A stretch of 64,000 bases of DNA from Tahibacter aquaticus (GCF_004363655.1 NZ_SNZH01000002.1:310001-374000); one strand, 5' to 3'; counted from the stretch's first letter, positions 42,346-51,864 are shown. Numbers and translations: made by a program. The notes: a model not told the origin generated them from the letters alone.

Positions 42346-45213
42346 TCAGAAACTCTGCCGGTAGCTCGCATACCAGAACCGCCCGGGTATGTCGTAGTCG
42401 GGCTGGGAGGAGTTCATGAAGGCGGAGTACGACACCGGCGGATCGCGATCGAAGGCGTTGCGGACGCCCAGCGTGACGCGCGCCTTCCACGGTGCGTCCC
42501 AGCTGGTTTCCAGGTCGAAATAGGTCACGCTGGCCATGCGGTTTTCCGGCGCGTTGTAGGGTTCGCCGCCGTTGCCGACCGAAATGATGCGGTTGGGGTT
42601 GGAGCACAGGTTCGCCAACTGCGGCTGGCCCAGGTATTCGGCATAGTCGACCGGGTTGCTGCAGTCTTCGTCGCTGGGCGAGAAATAGCGCACGCCAACG
42701 GAGTGGTTCCAGGCCTCGTGCTGCCAGTCCACGCGCATGGTGGAGCGCAGGCGCCAGACCATGCCGTAGAAGCTGCCGGGGTTGCGGTTGTCGCTCACGA
42801 CATTGCCCTGCGCCGGCGAGCCGTCGGGCAGGATGCTGGCGCGCGTGGGCTGGTGCAGTTCGCCGTAGTAGCTGACGTAGGCATTGTCCCAGCTGATGTG
42901 GAAGTCGCCGGCACTGGTGCTGCGGCGGAAGCTCAGGCCGAAATCGAAGCCTTCGGTTTCCAGTCCGCCGGGCAGGTTCTGTGCCGTGGCCAGCACGCGC
43001 GCCAGGCTGCCGTCGCTGGCCAGGCGCTGGATGCGCGCACAGGCGTTCGGATCGGCGCGCACATAGCAGTCGTCGACCACCGCCTGCGAATCGCGGTCGC
43101 CGATCGCGTCGCGGATCTGCACGCGATACCAGTCGATGTTGGCTTCCAGCCCTTCCAGCCACTGTGGCGAATAGACCAGGCCGAGCGAACGCGAGAGGGC
43201 ACGCTCGGGTTGCAGCTGGCGGTTGCCGCCGGTAGTGATGTTGACCAGTTCGCTGTCCTGCACGCCGGCCGGAACACCCTGGGCCTGGCAGCGTGCCAGG
43301 GTCGACGGCGAAGGCGAGTGCTCGGCCGAACAGGGGTCTTGCAGCAGGCCGATGTAATCGACCGAGCCGGAATACAGGTCGAGCAGGCTGGGCGCGTGGA
43401 AGCCCTGGGCGATATTGCCGCGTACCAGTACGTCTTCGGCCGGCTTCCAGCGCAGGCCGAACTGGGAGTTGGTGGTACCGCCGAACTCGGAGTAGTCGGA
43501 ATAGCGCGAAGCCAGCGATACGTCGAGCTGGCGTGCCAGCGGCAGGTCCTTGAGCAGCGGCAGGTTCAGTTCGACGAACGCTTCGTTGACCGAATAGCTG
43601 CCCTGGGTGGCGTCGTAGGTGACGCCGGTGCCGTTGGCATCGCCGCGCGCGATGGCGGCATCGGGCCGGTTGTAGCCTTCTTCCTCGCGCCGCTCCACGC
43701 CGACGGCGATGCCGAGTTCGCCCGCAGGCAGGTCGAGCACGCTGCCTTCGGCGTGCAGTACCAGGTCGCGCGATTCGGAACGCTTGCGGTTGTGCGCGTC
43801 GATGCCGACATAGGCCAGCATGTCCGGCGTGATCGAGCCGGGCGGGCCGATCAGGTTCAACGGCACGCAGCCGGCGATGACTGCGCCGGGCCGGCCGCAA
43901 TGCGCCACGCCGGCGGCGTCGCGGAAGGACGGGCCCAGGGCCAGCGCGAGGCGGCTGTTATCCGCATACGGCGATACCGACTCGCGCTGGTCGGCGCGCG
44001 TGGCGGTGTAGTTCAGGCCCCAGCTGAATTCGCGCGAGCCCAGCGCGAACAGGCCGTCGAGTCCCAGGTCGATGCGGGTGGTGTCGACTTCCTGGCGCAG
44101 GCGGCGCGGTCCGGCTTCGACGAAGCGGCGGTTTGCAACCGAGATAGCCTCGCCGAACGGGTTGTAGATATTGTCGGGGCTGATCGAGATCAGGCCGGCC
44201 GGGCCGTCCTGGAACGGATTGAAGCTGACCACCGGTTCGGCCAGCTGCTGGGCCGAGCGGCGTTCGTTGTGCAGCACGTTGATATGCACGCCCAGGCGCG
44301 TGCTGAAGTCGTAGCGCGCCTGGGCGAACAGGGCGCGGCGTTCCTGCGGGGTCTGCAGATAATTCTGCAATGTGTAGTTGTAGCTATCGGTGACCGGGTC
44401 GATCGGGCGGAAATCCTCGGGCGAGGTGCCACCGCGGCCTTCGATCAGCCGCACGTAGTCCTCGTAAGAATCGGGCAACAGGCGCGAATAGCCGGTGGTG
44501 AGCGAACCGGTCCCCTGCAGCGGCAGGCCGAAGTAGGGCACGCGCGAAATGGCGCGGTCGCGTGCATACGTCGCCTCGTCCTTGCTGTAGGCGGCGCCGC
44601 CGGCCACGCTCCAGCCTTCGCCGGTCTTGCCCCAGGTCAGGTCGTAGGCGCGGCGCTGGCCGTCGTTGTAGGCGTTTTCGCCGAAATAGGCGCTGGCCTC
44701 GCCGCCGTTGTAGTCGCGCCGGGTCACAATATTGACCACGCCAGCGATCGCGTCCGAACCGTAGATCGCCGAGGCGCCGTCGCGCAGCACTTCCACGCGC
44801 TGCACCAGGGCCAGCGGAATCGCGGTGAGGTCCACGCCGCCGTCGAGCGCCGATACCAGGCGATGGCCGTCGACCAGTACCAGGCTGCGGTTCTCGCCGA
44901 GCGAGCGCAGGTTGATGCGGGCTTCGCCGGTGCCGCCGTTGTTGATATTGCGGTTCAGCGACTGGCCGTTGCTGCTGATGGTCTGCAGAATGTCGGCGAT
45001 GTCGCTGAGGCCGGTCTTGAGCAAGGCTTCGCGCTCGATCACCAGCACCGGATGCTGCGTCTCCATGTCGACCCGCCGCAGGTGCGAGCCGACAACTTCG
45101 ACTTTTTCCAGTTTGATCGCCTCGTTGTCGACCTTGATCTGCTGGGCCAATGCCTGGCCGCAAGCCAGTGCGAGCAATGAAAGTGTGCAGGCCGCCTTGC
45201 CTAGATTCGCCAC
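42346..45213 (-). CDS. TonB-dependent outer-membrane receptor
   Basis: 955 residues from a GTG at 45213, chosen for its GGGGAG ribosome site and signal peptide (CTLSLLALACGQALAQ). The plug domain contains the usual LRSLGENRSLVLVDGHR and EVLRDGASAIYGSDAIAGVVNI. The large 22-strand-type barrel follows and ends in a terminal Phe (YRQSF). The build is that of the large TonB receptors with mixed substrates, many in Xanthomonadales. The substrate cannot be named: no transporter or degradative enzyme for a specific nutrient sits beside it. Divergent from an SLC13 permease gene. Confidence 0.93.
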   Translation of the reverse strand: MANLGKAACTLSLLALACGQALAQQIKVDNEAIKLEKVEVVGSHLRRVDMETQHPVLVIEREALLKTGLSDIADILQTISSNGQSLNRNINNGGTGEARINLRSLGENRSLVLVDGHRLVSALDGGVDLTAIPLALVQRVEVLRDGASAIYGSDAIAGVVNIVTRRDYNGGEASAYFGENAYNDGQRRAYDLTWGKTGEGWSVAGGAAYSKDEATYARDRAISRVPYFGLPLQGTGSLTTGYSRLLPDSYEDYVRLIEGRGGTSPEDFRPIDPVTDSYNYTLQNYLQTPQERRALFAQARYDFSTRLGVHINVLHNERRSAQQLAEPVVSFNPFQDGPAGLISISPDNIYNPFGEAISVANRRFVEAGPRRLRQEVDTTRIDLGLDGLFALGSREFSWGLNYTATRADQRESVSPYADNSRLALALGPSFRDAAGVAHCGRPGAVIAGCVPLNLIGPPGSITPDMLAYVGIDAHNRKRSESRDLVLHAEGSVLDLPAGELGIAVGVERREEEGYNRPDAAIARGDANGTGVTYDATQGSYSVNEAFVELNLPLLKDLPLARQLDVSLASRYSDYSEFGGTTNSQFGLRWKPAEDVLVRGNIAQGFHAPSLLDLYSGSVDYIGLLQDPCSAEHSPSPSTLARCQAQGVPAGVQDSELVNITTGGNRQLQPERALSRSLGLVYSPQWLEGLEANIDWYRVQIRDAIGDRDSQAVVDDCYVRADPNACARIQRLASDGSLARVLATAQNLPGGLETEGFDFGLSFRRSTSAGDFHISWDNAYVSYYGELHQPTRASILPDGSPAQGNVVSDNRNPGSFYGMVWRLRSTMRVDWQHEAWNHSVGVRYFSPSDEDCSNPVDYAEYLGQPQLANLCSNPNRIISVGNGGEPYNAPENRMASVTYFDLETSWDAPWKARVTLGVRNAFDRDPPVSYSAFMNSSQPDYDIPGRFWYASYRQSF

Positions 45214-45533
45214 GATACCGACTCCCCGTTGGTGTGACTGCAATTGCGCGTTCGGCGATGGTAGCGAAGCCGTTGTCACATATGAAAGCCTTCGTACGAA
45301 GTTGAACGTGTTTTTGCTGCGATGTAGCGCAAGCAACAATGCGGATACGTAGGTATTGCGACGCGGCAGAAATTGCTGCACGAATGGCCCAGCGCCGATG
45401 CTGCACTGCGAGGCACTCACGCCCGCACAACGGCATACCGGTAATGCTGGGCCCGGCGTTGCGGCAGGCGGGGCTGGCCGCCGCAACACGCTATCGCCAC
45501 ACTGGACCGTCCTCGAAGGGAGTCGTCGCGCGC
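45214..45533. promoter_or_regulatory. Divergent region between TonB receptor and SLC13 permease
   Basis: 320 noncoding bases. The clearest signal is a perfect 12-bp palindrome CTTCGTACGAAG at 45290-45301, about 77 bases before the receptor start, which could be an operator. No iron-box-like sequence or convincing -35/-10 pair was identified. Confidence 0.35.
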
Positions 45534-47330
45534 ATGAGCCAACCCCAGATTGTCTGCCTGCTGATCCTCGGCCTTACCTTGCTGTTGCTGGTCACCGAGT
45601 GGCTGCGCGCGGATGTGGTCGCCCTGGGCGCCGTGGTAGCCCTGGTCGCCACTGGCGTGCTCGTTCCCGAGCAGGCTCTGAAAGGTTTCGGCAGCGAGCC
45701 GGTGATTGCCGTCATCGGCGCCTTCGTTCTGTCGGCGGCGGTCGTGAATACCGGCCTGGCCGAACGCCTGGGACAATGGGTCACGCGCATCGCCGGCACG
45801 CGCCTGGTCTGGGGGCTGCTGGTATTGATGCTGGCGGCGGCGCTGTTGTCGGCGCTGACGCATCACCTGCTGATTACCGCGCTGATGGTGCCGATTGCCG
45901 GTACGGTCGCGGCGCGCGGCAACTTCCCGGCATCGCGCCTGTTGATGCCAGTCTCGCTGTCGGCTTCGATAGGCACCACCCTGACCCTGATCGGCGCGCC
46001 GGCCTTCCTCGTCGCCGACCATGTGCTGCAGGAGGCCGGACGCGAAGGTTTCGGCATCTTCTCGCTGACGCCCATCGGCATGGCCCTGGTTGCCTGCAGC
46101 CTGTTCTACATGCTGCTGCCGGGGCGCTGGCTGTTGCCCGACCGCGTCGGCAGCGACAGCAGCACGGTGCGCTTTGCGCTGGACGACTACTACACCGAAA
46201 TCCTCATCGTCGAGGGCGGCCCGCAGGTCGGCCTGGGGCTGGCGGCACTGAGCGAGCGCTACAAAGGCCGCTTTGAAGTGATTGACTGGCTGCGCGGCGG
46301 CGATCCGATCCGGCATGGCCGCGACGAGCGCAAGATCCAGGCCGGCGACGTGCTGCTGGTGCGCTCCACGCCCGAAGGACTGGCCGACATTGCCGACGAA
46401 AAAGGCCTGGCCCTGCACGCCGTCGCCAAGTACGGCGAGGCCACCGACGCCGAGGCCGAAGAGCAGTTCGGCGAGGAGCGCCTGGCCCAGCTGGTCATCG
46501 CGCCGCGCTCGTACCTGTCCGGCCGTGCCGTCGGCGAAGTGGATTTCCGCCAGCGCTACGGCGTCATCGTGGTCGGCCTGTGGCGGCGCGAGGGCTGGGT
46601 CGGTGGCGAGCTGTCCGGCATACGCCTGCAGCCCGGCGACACCCTGGTGGTCTGGGGCGAGCCGCAGAGGCTCGACAGCCTGGGCCTGCAGCGCGAATTC
46701 CTCATGGCCTTGCCGTTCCGCGCGCGGCGCCTGCGCCGTTCGCGTGCCTGGTGGGCGCTGGGCATTCTCGGCAGCAGCGTGGTGCTGGCGGCAACCGAAC
46801 TGCTGCCGGTACACGTGGCCTTCCTGGCCGGTGCCCTCGGCGTGGTGGTTGCGCGCTGCCTCAGCGCTGAAGAAGCCTATGCCGCGCTGGAACTGCGCGT
46901 GATCGCCTTCATCGCCGGCGCGCTGGCCCTGGGCGCCGCGCTGGAGCAGACCGGCCTGACCACGCTCGCGGCCACGCACTTCGCGCCGCTGCTGCAGGAA
47001 TTTTCGCCGTTCTGGATCCTGGTGCTGGTATTCAGTGCCGGCGCCATCCTTACCCAGATCCTGTCCGATGCCGCCACCGTCGTGCTGCTGGCGCCGATTG
47101 CCGCGCGCATGGCCGAGCCGCTGGGCCTGGCGCCCGAAGCGCTGGTCGCATCGCTGGCCATAGGCGCAGTGGCAGCGTTTCTCACGCCGCTGGGCCACCA
47201 CGGCAACTTGCTGGTCTACGTGCCCGGCGGCTATCGCTTCGGCGATTTCTTCCGCGTCGGCGCGCCGTTGACGGTGCTGTTCGGCCTGATCACGGCATTT
47301 GTCGCACTGTGGCTGTGGCCGGCGGCCTGA
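45534..47330 (+). CDS. SLC13-family permease with tandem TrkA-C domains
   Basis: 598 residues from the ATG at 45534 (GAAGGG site). About five to six helices make the first half (to about residue 205). Two TrkA-C/RCK-type domains follow in the middle (about 205-285 and 300-385; the second includes GRAVGEVDFRQRYGVIVV). The second set of helices has the SLC13/DASS-like segments (LSDAATVVLLAPIA and LTPLGHHGNLLV). Proteins of this build are often annotated as sodium/sulfate or dicarboxylate transporters, but the TrkA-C insert suggests nucleotide or ion control. Substrate unknown. Confidence 0.87.
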   Translation: MSQPQIVCLLILGLTLLLLVTEWLRADVVALGAVVALVATGVLVPEQALKGFGSEPVIAVIGAFVLSAAVVNTGLAERLGQWVTRIAGTRLVWGLLVLMLAAALLSALTHHLLITALMVPIAGTVAARGNFPASRLLMPVSLSASIGTTLTLIGAPAFLVADHVLQEAGREGFGIFSLTPIGMALVACSLFYMLLPGRWLLPDRVGSDSSTVRFALDDYYTEILIVEGGPQVGLGLAALSERYKGRFEVIDWLRGGDPIRHGRDERKIQAGDVLLVRSTPEGLADIADEKGLALHAVAKYGEATDAEAEEQFGEERLAQLVIAPRSYLSGRAVGEVDFRQRYGVIVVGLWRREGWVGGELSGIRLQPGDTLVVWGEPQRLDSLGLQREFLMALPFRARRLRRSRAWWALGILGSSVVLAATELLPVHVAFLAGALGVVVARCLSAEEAYAALELRVIAFIAGALALGAALEQTGLTTLAATHFAPLLQEFSPFWILVLVFSAGAILTQILSDAATVVLLAPIAARMAEPLGLAPEALVASLAIGAVAAFLTPLGHHGNLLVYVPGGYRFGDFFRVGAPLTVLFGLITAFVALWLWPAA

Positions 47331-47346
47331 ACCCGGGCGCGGCGAT

Positions 47347-48453
47347 TCACGCTGCCGCCAGCGGCAATTCGAAGGCAAACACACTGCCGCCGCCGGTGCG
47401 CGGTTCGAACCAGAGAAAACCGCCCATCTGCTCGATATCGTCCTTGGCGATAGCCAGGCCCAGGCCGGTGGACAGGCTTTCGTCGGCGTCGCTGGGCGCT
47501 TGCGCAATACGCGCGAAACGCTGGAACAGCTTGGTGCGTTCGGTTTCGGCAATGCCAGGGCCGCGGTCGAGGACGAAGACGCGGGCGAAGCCGGGCCGGT
47601 CGGCGTCCAGCTGCACTTCGATCACCGAATCGCGCGGCGCATAGCGGATCGCATTCGACAGCAGGTTCTGCAGCACATTGCGCAGCGCTGCCGCATCGCC
47701 CTGCGCCGCCAGCGGCTGGCCGCTGCGCAGCAGGCTGACGCCGCGCGCCTCGGCGGCGGCCTGGTGGCGCGCGATGGCGCGATCCACCAGCTGGCTCAGG
47801 TCTACCGTTGCCGATTCCAGTGCGCGTACGCGCTCGATCGTGGCGCGGCGCTGCAGGAAGCGCTGCACGAATTCGATCGCCTCGTCGCAGCAGCTGACGA
47901 TGTCGTCGACCAGGCTGGCCTGGCGCTCGGCGGTCAGGTTGGGCCGGCGCAGCATCTGCGCGGCGAAGCGGATATTCGAGATCGGGTTCTTCAGATCGTG
48001 CGCGACGATGGCAGTGACATCGTCGCGTTCGCGCACGATCAGGCGCAGGTGCTCGGTCGCACGCTTGAGGTTGACGTGGGTGCGCACGCGCGCCAGCAGT
48101 TCCTCGGCGACGAAGGGCTTGGTGATGTAGTCGACCGCGCCCAGTTCGAACGCGCGCACCAGGTATTCACGCTCGGTCGCGGCGGTGAGAAAAATCGCCG
48201 GCACCTCGACCAGGGTCGCATCGGCCTTGAGCCGGCGGCACAGTTCGAAGCCGTCCATGCCCGGCATCATCATGTCCATCAGCACCAGGTCGGGCCGGCG
48301 CGCCTGGGCGCGTACCAGCGCCTGCTCGCCCGAGGTGGCCGGCATCACTTCATAGCCAGCATCGGACAGCATCTGGCCGAGCAACTGCACATTGGCCGGT
48401 TGGTCGTCGACGATGAGTACCAGCGGTTCGCGCGGTGGAGCAGAGAGCGACAT
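47347..48453 (-). CDS. Hybrid response-regulator histidine kinase (REC-HisKA-HATPase)
   Basis: 368 residues, soluble. An N-terminal receiver domain (LIVDDQPAN, phospho-Asp in LVLMDMMMPGMDG, Lys in ITKPF) comes first, then the kinase: His in VAHDLKNPISNIRF, N-box LQNLLSNAIRYA, G1 DRGPGI and G2 STGLGLAIAK. This receiver-first order is typical of intermediate phosphorelay kinases. Its start overlaps the stop of the upstream hybrid kinase (TAATG), so they form a coupled pair, with phosphate likely passing from the membrane kinase to this one. Confidence 0.92.
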   Translation of the reverse strand: MSLSAPPREPLVLIVDDQPANVQLLGQMLSDAGYEVMPATSGEQALVRAQARRPDLVLMDMMMPGMDGFELCRRLKADATLVEVPAIFLTAATEREYLVRAFELGAVDYITKPFVAEELLARVRTHVNLKRATEHLRLIVRERDDVTAIVAHDLKNPISNIRFAAQMLRRPNLTAERQASLVDDIVSCCDEAIEFVQRFLQRRATIERVRALESATVDLSQLVDRAIARHQAAAEARGVSLLRSGQPLAAQGDAAALRNVLQNLLSNAIRYAPRDSVIEVQLDADRPGFARVFVLDRGPGIAETERTKLFQRFARIAQAPSDADESLSTGLGLAIAKDDIEQMGGFLWFEPRTGGGSVFAFELPLAAA

Positions 48454-50600
48454 TACGAGGGATCCTGCAGATACGCAGCGAGTTCGGCCCGCTGCTGGGG
48501 AAAATCGCGCAAAGTGGATTCCAGCGCGGCGGGGTCGAACAACGCAGCGGCCTGTTGCAGGCGCAGGGCGTAGCGCTGCAGCGAGGGCGCACCCAGCTGC
48601 TGCGCCAGCTGCAGCAGCTGCTCGGCCAGGCGCGCGCTTTCGCGCACAGCCAGCGAAGCAGACAGGCCGGGCCAGCGTTCCTTCTCTATGTGCTGCAGCT
48701 GGCGCAGTACCTCGGGCAAGGCCTGTGGCCGGCTTGGCGTGTCGTCGCCGGCTTCGACCGGCGCGGGCGGCGGCGGCAGCACGCGCAGCAGCTCGGCCAG
48801 CAGGCGCTCGCGCGTGATCGGCTTGCGCAGGTAGCCGTCGAAGCGTTCGCGCAATTGCGCATCGTCACCGCTCAGGCTCGACGCGGTCACGGCAATCACC
48901 GGGGTCGCCGCAATGGCCGCATCGGCGCGGATCTGCGCCAGCGCGCCCAAGCCGTCGAGCTGCGGCATGCGAATGTCCATCAGCACCACGGCCGGTTTGT
49001 GGGCGCGGGTCAGCGCGACGGCCTGCACGCCGTCCTCGGCCAGCAGCAGGCGGTGGGCGCTGCCGCGGAACATGGCTTCGATCAGCTGGCGGTTGAGGCT
49101 GACGTCGTCGGCGACGAGGATGGTCAGCGGCGCCAGCGCCGCGATCTCGATCGCCGGCGGCTGGATGTCGTCGGCGAATACCGCCAGCGCCACGTGCGGC
49201 AGGCGGATCTGGAAGCGCGAGCCGCGCCCCGGTGCGCTTTCCAGGGTCACCGCGCCGCCCATCAGATGGACCAGGCTGCGCGTGATCGACAGACCCAGGC
49301 CGGTGCCTTCCTGGGCCGACTCGCCGACCGCCTGGGTAAACGGTTCGAAGATGCGTTCGTGTGCCTCGGCGGCAATGCCTACGCCGCTGTCCTCTACCTC
49401 GATCACCACGGTCGCATGCAGCTCGTCCGCGTCTGCGGTGGCGCTGGCGCGAATGTGTACATGGCCCTTCGCGGTGTACTTGATGGCATTGCCGACCAGG
49501 TTGAACAGCATCTGGCGCAGGCGCGCCTGATCCAGTTCCAGCACATCGGGCAGCGAGGCATCGACGCGCGTGTCCAGCTGCAGGCCCTTGTCGGCGGCCA
49601 GTTGCGAGAACACCAGCTGGGCGCTGTCGATCAGTTCGCGCACGCTCATGGGGGCCGGCCGCACATCCAGCTTGCCGGCCTCGATGCGCGACAGGTCGAG
49701 CACGTCGTTGATCAGCGCCAGCAGCGAGCGGCCGCTGGTCACGATGGCATCGACATAGCGCTTGTCCTGCGGGTCGGTCACGCGTTCGGACAGCAGCTGG
49801 CTGAAACCGAAGATGGCGTTCATGGGTGTGCGGATTTCGTGACTCATATTGGCGAGGAAGGCGCTTTTTTCCCGGCTGGCCTTGTCCGAGCGTTCTGCCA
49901 CGGCGCGCAGCTTCTGCTCCTGGCGCAGCGCCAGCAGGTGGCGCCGCAGCAGCACAACGCCGGCCAGGCTGGCCACGATAGCCAGTCCCAGCGCGCTGAA
50001 AATCGACACATTGCGCTGCGCGATGACTTTTTCCAGATAGGCCTGCTTGTCCGCAATCAGGCCGCGACCGTCGACGGTCAGGCGCGCGATGGCGCCGCGG
50101 ATGTCTTCCATCACGCGATTGCCCTCGCCACTGCGCACCAGGGCCAGCGCCTGCTGCGGCCCCTGCTGCTGGTAGGCCGCCAGCGAGGTGGCGATCTCGC
50201 CGCGCTTTTGCGCCAGTGCCAGCTCGATCGCGGCGAGTTCCTCGCGCGCTTCGGGATAATCGCCGAGGGCTTCGTCGACGCGGCGGAACTCGCTGCTGAT
50301 ATTGCGTTCGGCCTCCACGTACGGCTTGAGATAGATCTCTTCGCCGGTGAGCAGAAAGCCGCGCTGGCCGGTTTCCAGATCGACCACGCGCGCGAGCAGG
50401 GCCGACAGGCGTTTGGTCGCTTCCTGCAGCTGAGTCACCTGGCGCAGAGTCACGCTGAGCTGGTCGCCGGTGCTCAGCGCCGCCCAGCCCACGCCCAGCA
50501 GCAACAGCAAGGCGAGGACAAACAGCAGCAGATAGCGCTGCCAGCCGTCCCAGTCCGGCGACTGCGGCGGCGCCTGCAATGCGTTTTGGTCCTCGGCCAA
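48453..50600 (-). CDS. Membrane hybrid histidine kinase with CHASE3-type sensor
   Basis: 715 residues from a TTG at 50600 with a GGAG site; no in-frame ATG or GTG lies nearby upstream. TM1 is about 22-41 and TM2 about 199-218, bracketing a periplasmic helical CHASE3-like domain (LETGQRGFLLTGEEIYL). The kinase core has His254 (NMSHEIRTPMN), N-box LVGNAIKYT, and G2 GTGLGLSITR. A receiver domain (phospho-Asp in VVLMDIRMPQLDG) follows. The last ~95 residues are an HPt-like helical domain lacking a visible phospho-His. It probably senses an envelope or small-molecule cue and feeds the next gene. Confidence 0.92.
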   Translation of the reverse strand: MAEDQNALQAPPQSPDWDGWQRYLLLFVLALLLLLGVGWAALSTGDQLSVTLRQVTQLQEATKRLSALLARVVDLETGQRGFLLTGEEIYLKPYVEAERNISSEFRRVDEALGDYPEAREELAAIELALAQKRGEIATSLAAYQQQGPQQALALVRSGEGNRVMEDIRGAIARLTVDGRGLIADKQAYLEKVIAQRNVSIFSALGLAIVASLAGVVLLRRHLLALRQEQKLRAVAERSDKASREKSAFLANMSHEIRTPMNAIFGFSQLLSERVTDPQDKRYVDAIVTSGRSLLALINDVLDLSRIEAGKLDVRPAPMSVRELIDSAQLVFSQLAADKGLQLDTRVDASLPDVLELDQARLRQMLFNLVGNAIKYTAKGHVHIRASATADADELHATVVIEVEDSGVGIAAEAHERIFEPFTQAVGESAQEGTGLGLSITRSLVHLMGGAVTLESAPGRGSRFQIRLPHVALAVFADDIQPPAIEIAALAPLTILVADDVSLNRQLIEAMFRGSAHRLLLAEDGVQAVALTRAHKPAVVLMDIRMPQLDGLGALAQIRADAAIAATPVIAVTASSLSGDDAQLRERFDGYLRKPITRERLLAELLRVLPPPPAPVEAGDDTPSRPQALPEVLRQLQHIEKERWPGLSASLAVRESARLAEQLLQLAQQLGAPSLQRYALRLQQAAALFDPAALESTLRDFPQQRAELAAYLQDPS

Positions 50601-50718
50601 AGGCGGTGCTCCGGGCTGGCAACGACAGACAGCCCAGGCTTGGCTGGGGCCGTCTTGCGATCTGCACGATAGACAGAGCGTACGGCGGGATTAGTGCAAG
50701 CCCCGTGATTGCAGAAAT

Positions 50719-50739
50719 GATATATAAATCAATATTTTA
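50719..50739 (+). promoter_or_regulatory. AT-rich motif GATATATAAAT-N3-TATTTT
   Basis: A conspicuous AT-rich block about 70 bases before the lipoprotein start in GC-rich surroundings; a plausible promoter element or binding site. An almost identical block lies at 52555-52574. Confidence 0.4.
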
Positions 50740-50808
50740 GTTTTCTGTCGCGGCTGGCACGAAGCGTGATGCAGGTAATCACCACGCTACCAACCCGATG
50801 GAGTTGCC

Positions 50809-51357
50809 ATGAATACCAAGCCCCTGCTGTTGTGTGCCGGCCTCGCCGCCGCCCTGATGCTGAGCGCCTGCGACCGTGCGGAAGATCCGGCCAAGAATCG
50901 CGCCGACGTAGCCAAGGCCCAGGCCGAAGCCAATCAGAAGGTGCAGGACGCCCGCGCCGACGCGAGCAAGGACGTCGCCGCCGCCCAGTCCGACCTGGCC
51001 AAGGTGCAGGCCGATGCGAACAAGGACATGAATTCGGCCGAACGCAAGGCTGGCGAAGAACGTGTCGACAGCAATGCTCAGCTCAGCTCGGCCGCGCACG
51101 ACGCTGCTGGCAAGGTCGACAAGGAACAGGCCGAAGTCCTGCGCACTCGTGCCAAGGCCGACTACGAAGTCGCCAAGACCGAAGCCGAGCAGGTGCAGAA
51201 AGTAGCCAACCAGCGCTGCGACGCCGTAACCGGCGAAACCCGCGATGCTTGCCAGAACAAGGCCAAGGCTGACTACCAAGTGGCGATTACCGCCGCCGAG
51301 TCGCGCCGCGAGCAGCAGCTGCGCGAGGCCGATGCGCTGGCCGCAAACGCGCGCTGA
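50809..51357 (+). CDS. Ala/Lys-rich coiled-coil lipoprotein
   Basis: 182 residues. The lipoprotein signal has a good lipobox (LMLSAC, Cys20). The mature part is a long, heavily charged helix rich in Ala, Lys, Asp and Gln (VAKAQAEANQKVQDARADAS and similar), with two Cys (NQRCDAVTG, DACQNKAK) that may bond. It looks like an envelope-anchored coiled coil; no specific family is recognised. It lies 51 bases before an entericidin-like gene, and together they form a small envelope-stress-like unit. Confidence 0.8.
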   Translation: MNTKPLLLCAGLAAALMLSACDRAEDPAKNRADVAKAQAEANQKVQDARADASKDVAAAQSDLAKVQADANKDMNSAERKAGEERVDSNAQLSSAAHDAAGKVDKEQAEVLRTRAKADYEVAKTEAEQVQKVANQRCDAVTGETRDACQNKAKADYQVAITAAESRREQQLREADALAANAR

Positions 51358-51408
51358 GCCCTGGGCAGATAGCTACTTTCCAACTAAATAAATAAAGGGA
51401 GAAATGCC

Positions 51409-51561
51409 ATGAAGACCAGCCTGAAGACGATTTCGCTGCTGCTGGCCCTGGTGCTGAGCGCCGCTTCGCTCAGCGCCTGCCACACAGTCAAGGGGGCGGG
51501 CAAGGACATCGAGCGCGCTGGCGAGGAAATCCAGAAGGCGTCCGACGACGTGCGCAAGTAA
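51409..51561 (+). CDS. Entericidin A/B-family small lipoprotein
   Basis: 50 residues, too short to appear in most gene calls. Signal and lipobox LSAASLSACHTVKG (Cys24), then a short helix GKDIERAGEEIQKASDDVRK, exactly the entericidin/EcnAB pattern. An AAGGGAG site precedes the ATG. In Escherichia coli entericidins are stress-induced membrane lipoproteins, toxin (B) and antidote (A); many genomes, like this one, have a lone copy whose role is unclear. An intrinsic terminator follows. Confidence 0.9.
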   Translation: MKTSLKTISLLLALVLSAASLSACHTVKGAGKDIERAGEEIQKASDDVRK

Positions 51562-51610
51562 GCGCCGCGTCCATCCGAATCCACCGCGCCACCTCGCGGT
51601 GCGATGGCGA

Positions 51611-51640
51611 AACCCCGGCCAGCAATGGCCGGGGTTTTTC
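51611..51640 (+). terminator. Intrinsic terminator after the entericidin gene
   Basis: Perfect 11-bp stem (51611-51621 with 51626-51636), GCAA tetraloop, followed by a T-rich tail. Confidence 0.9.
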
Positions 51641-51671
51641 TTTTGGCGCATCGCCTACTGCGCCGCGAGCA

Positions 51672-51864
51672 GCTTGACCTTGGCCAGCAGACGTCCAGGT
51701 CGCGACCTTGCAATTCGCTTCGCTCATCGCACCGTACGAAGATGCAGCGCGGCGTCAATCACGTAGGGCGCGATGAGCAACGCGAATTGCGCCGCGAGGG
51801 CTTCGACCCTGGCCAGCAGGCGGCCAGGTAGCGACGGTGCAATTCGCTTCGCTCCGCACCCTAC
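51672..51864. repeat. Cluster of three REP-like copies within a duplicated ~55-bp unit
   Basis: REP-like copies lie at about 51706-51733, 51762-51795 (opposite orientation) and 51835-51864. A longer direct repeat (about 51672-51727 and 51800-51855) carries a GGCCAGCAG segment ahead of the REP core, showing that the mobile or duplicated unit is larger than the palindrome. The 365-base gap 51562-51926 otherwise holds only the terminator. Confidence 0.75.

Noticed and set aside
51409-51561. Entericidin A/B toxin-antidote pair
   Set aside because: Only one entericidin-like gene is present; the upstream lipoprotein is a long coiled coil and not an entericidin, so no toxin-antidote pair is claimed.
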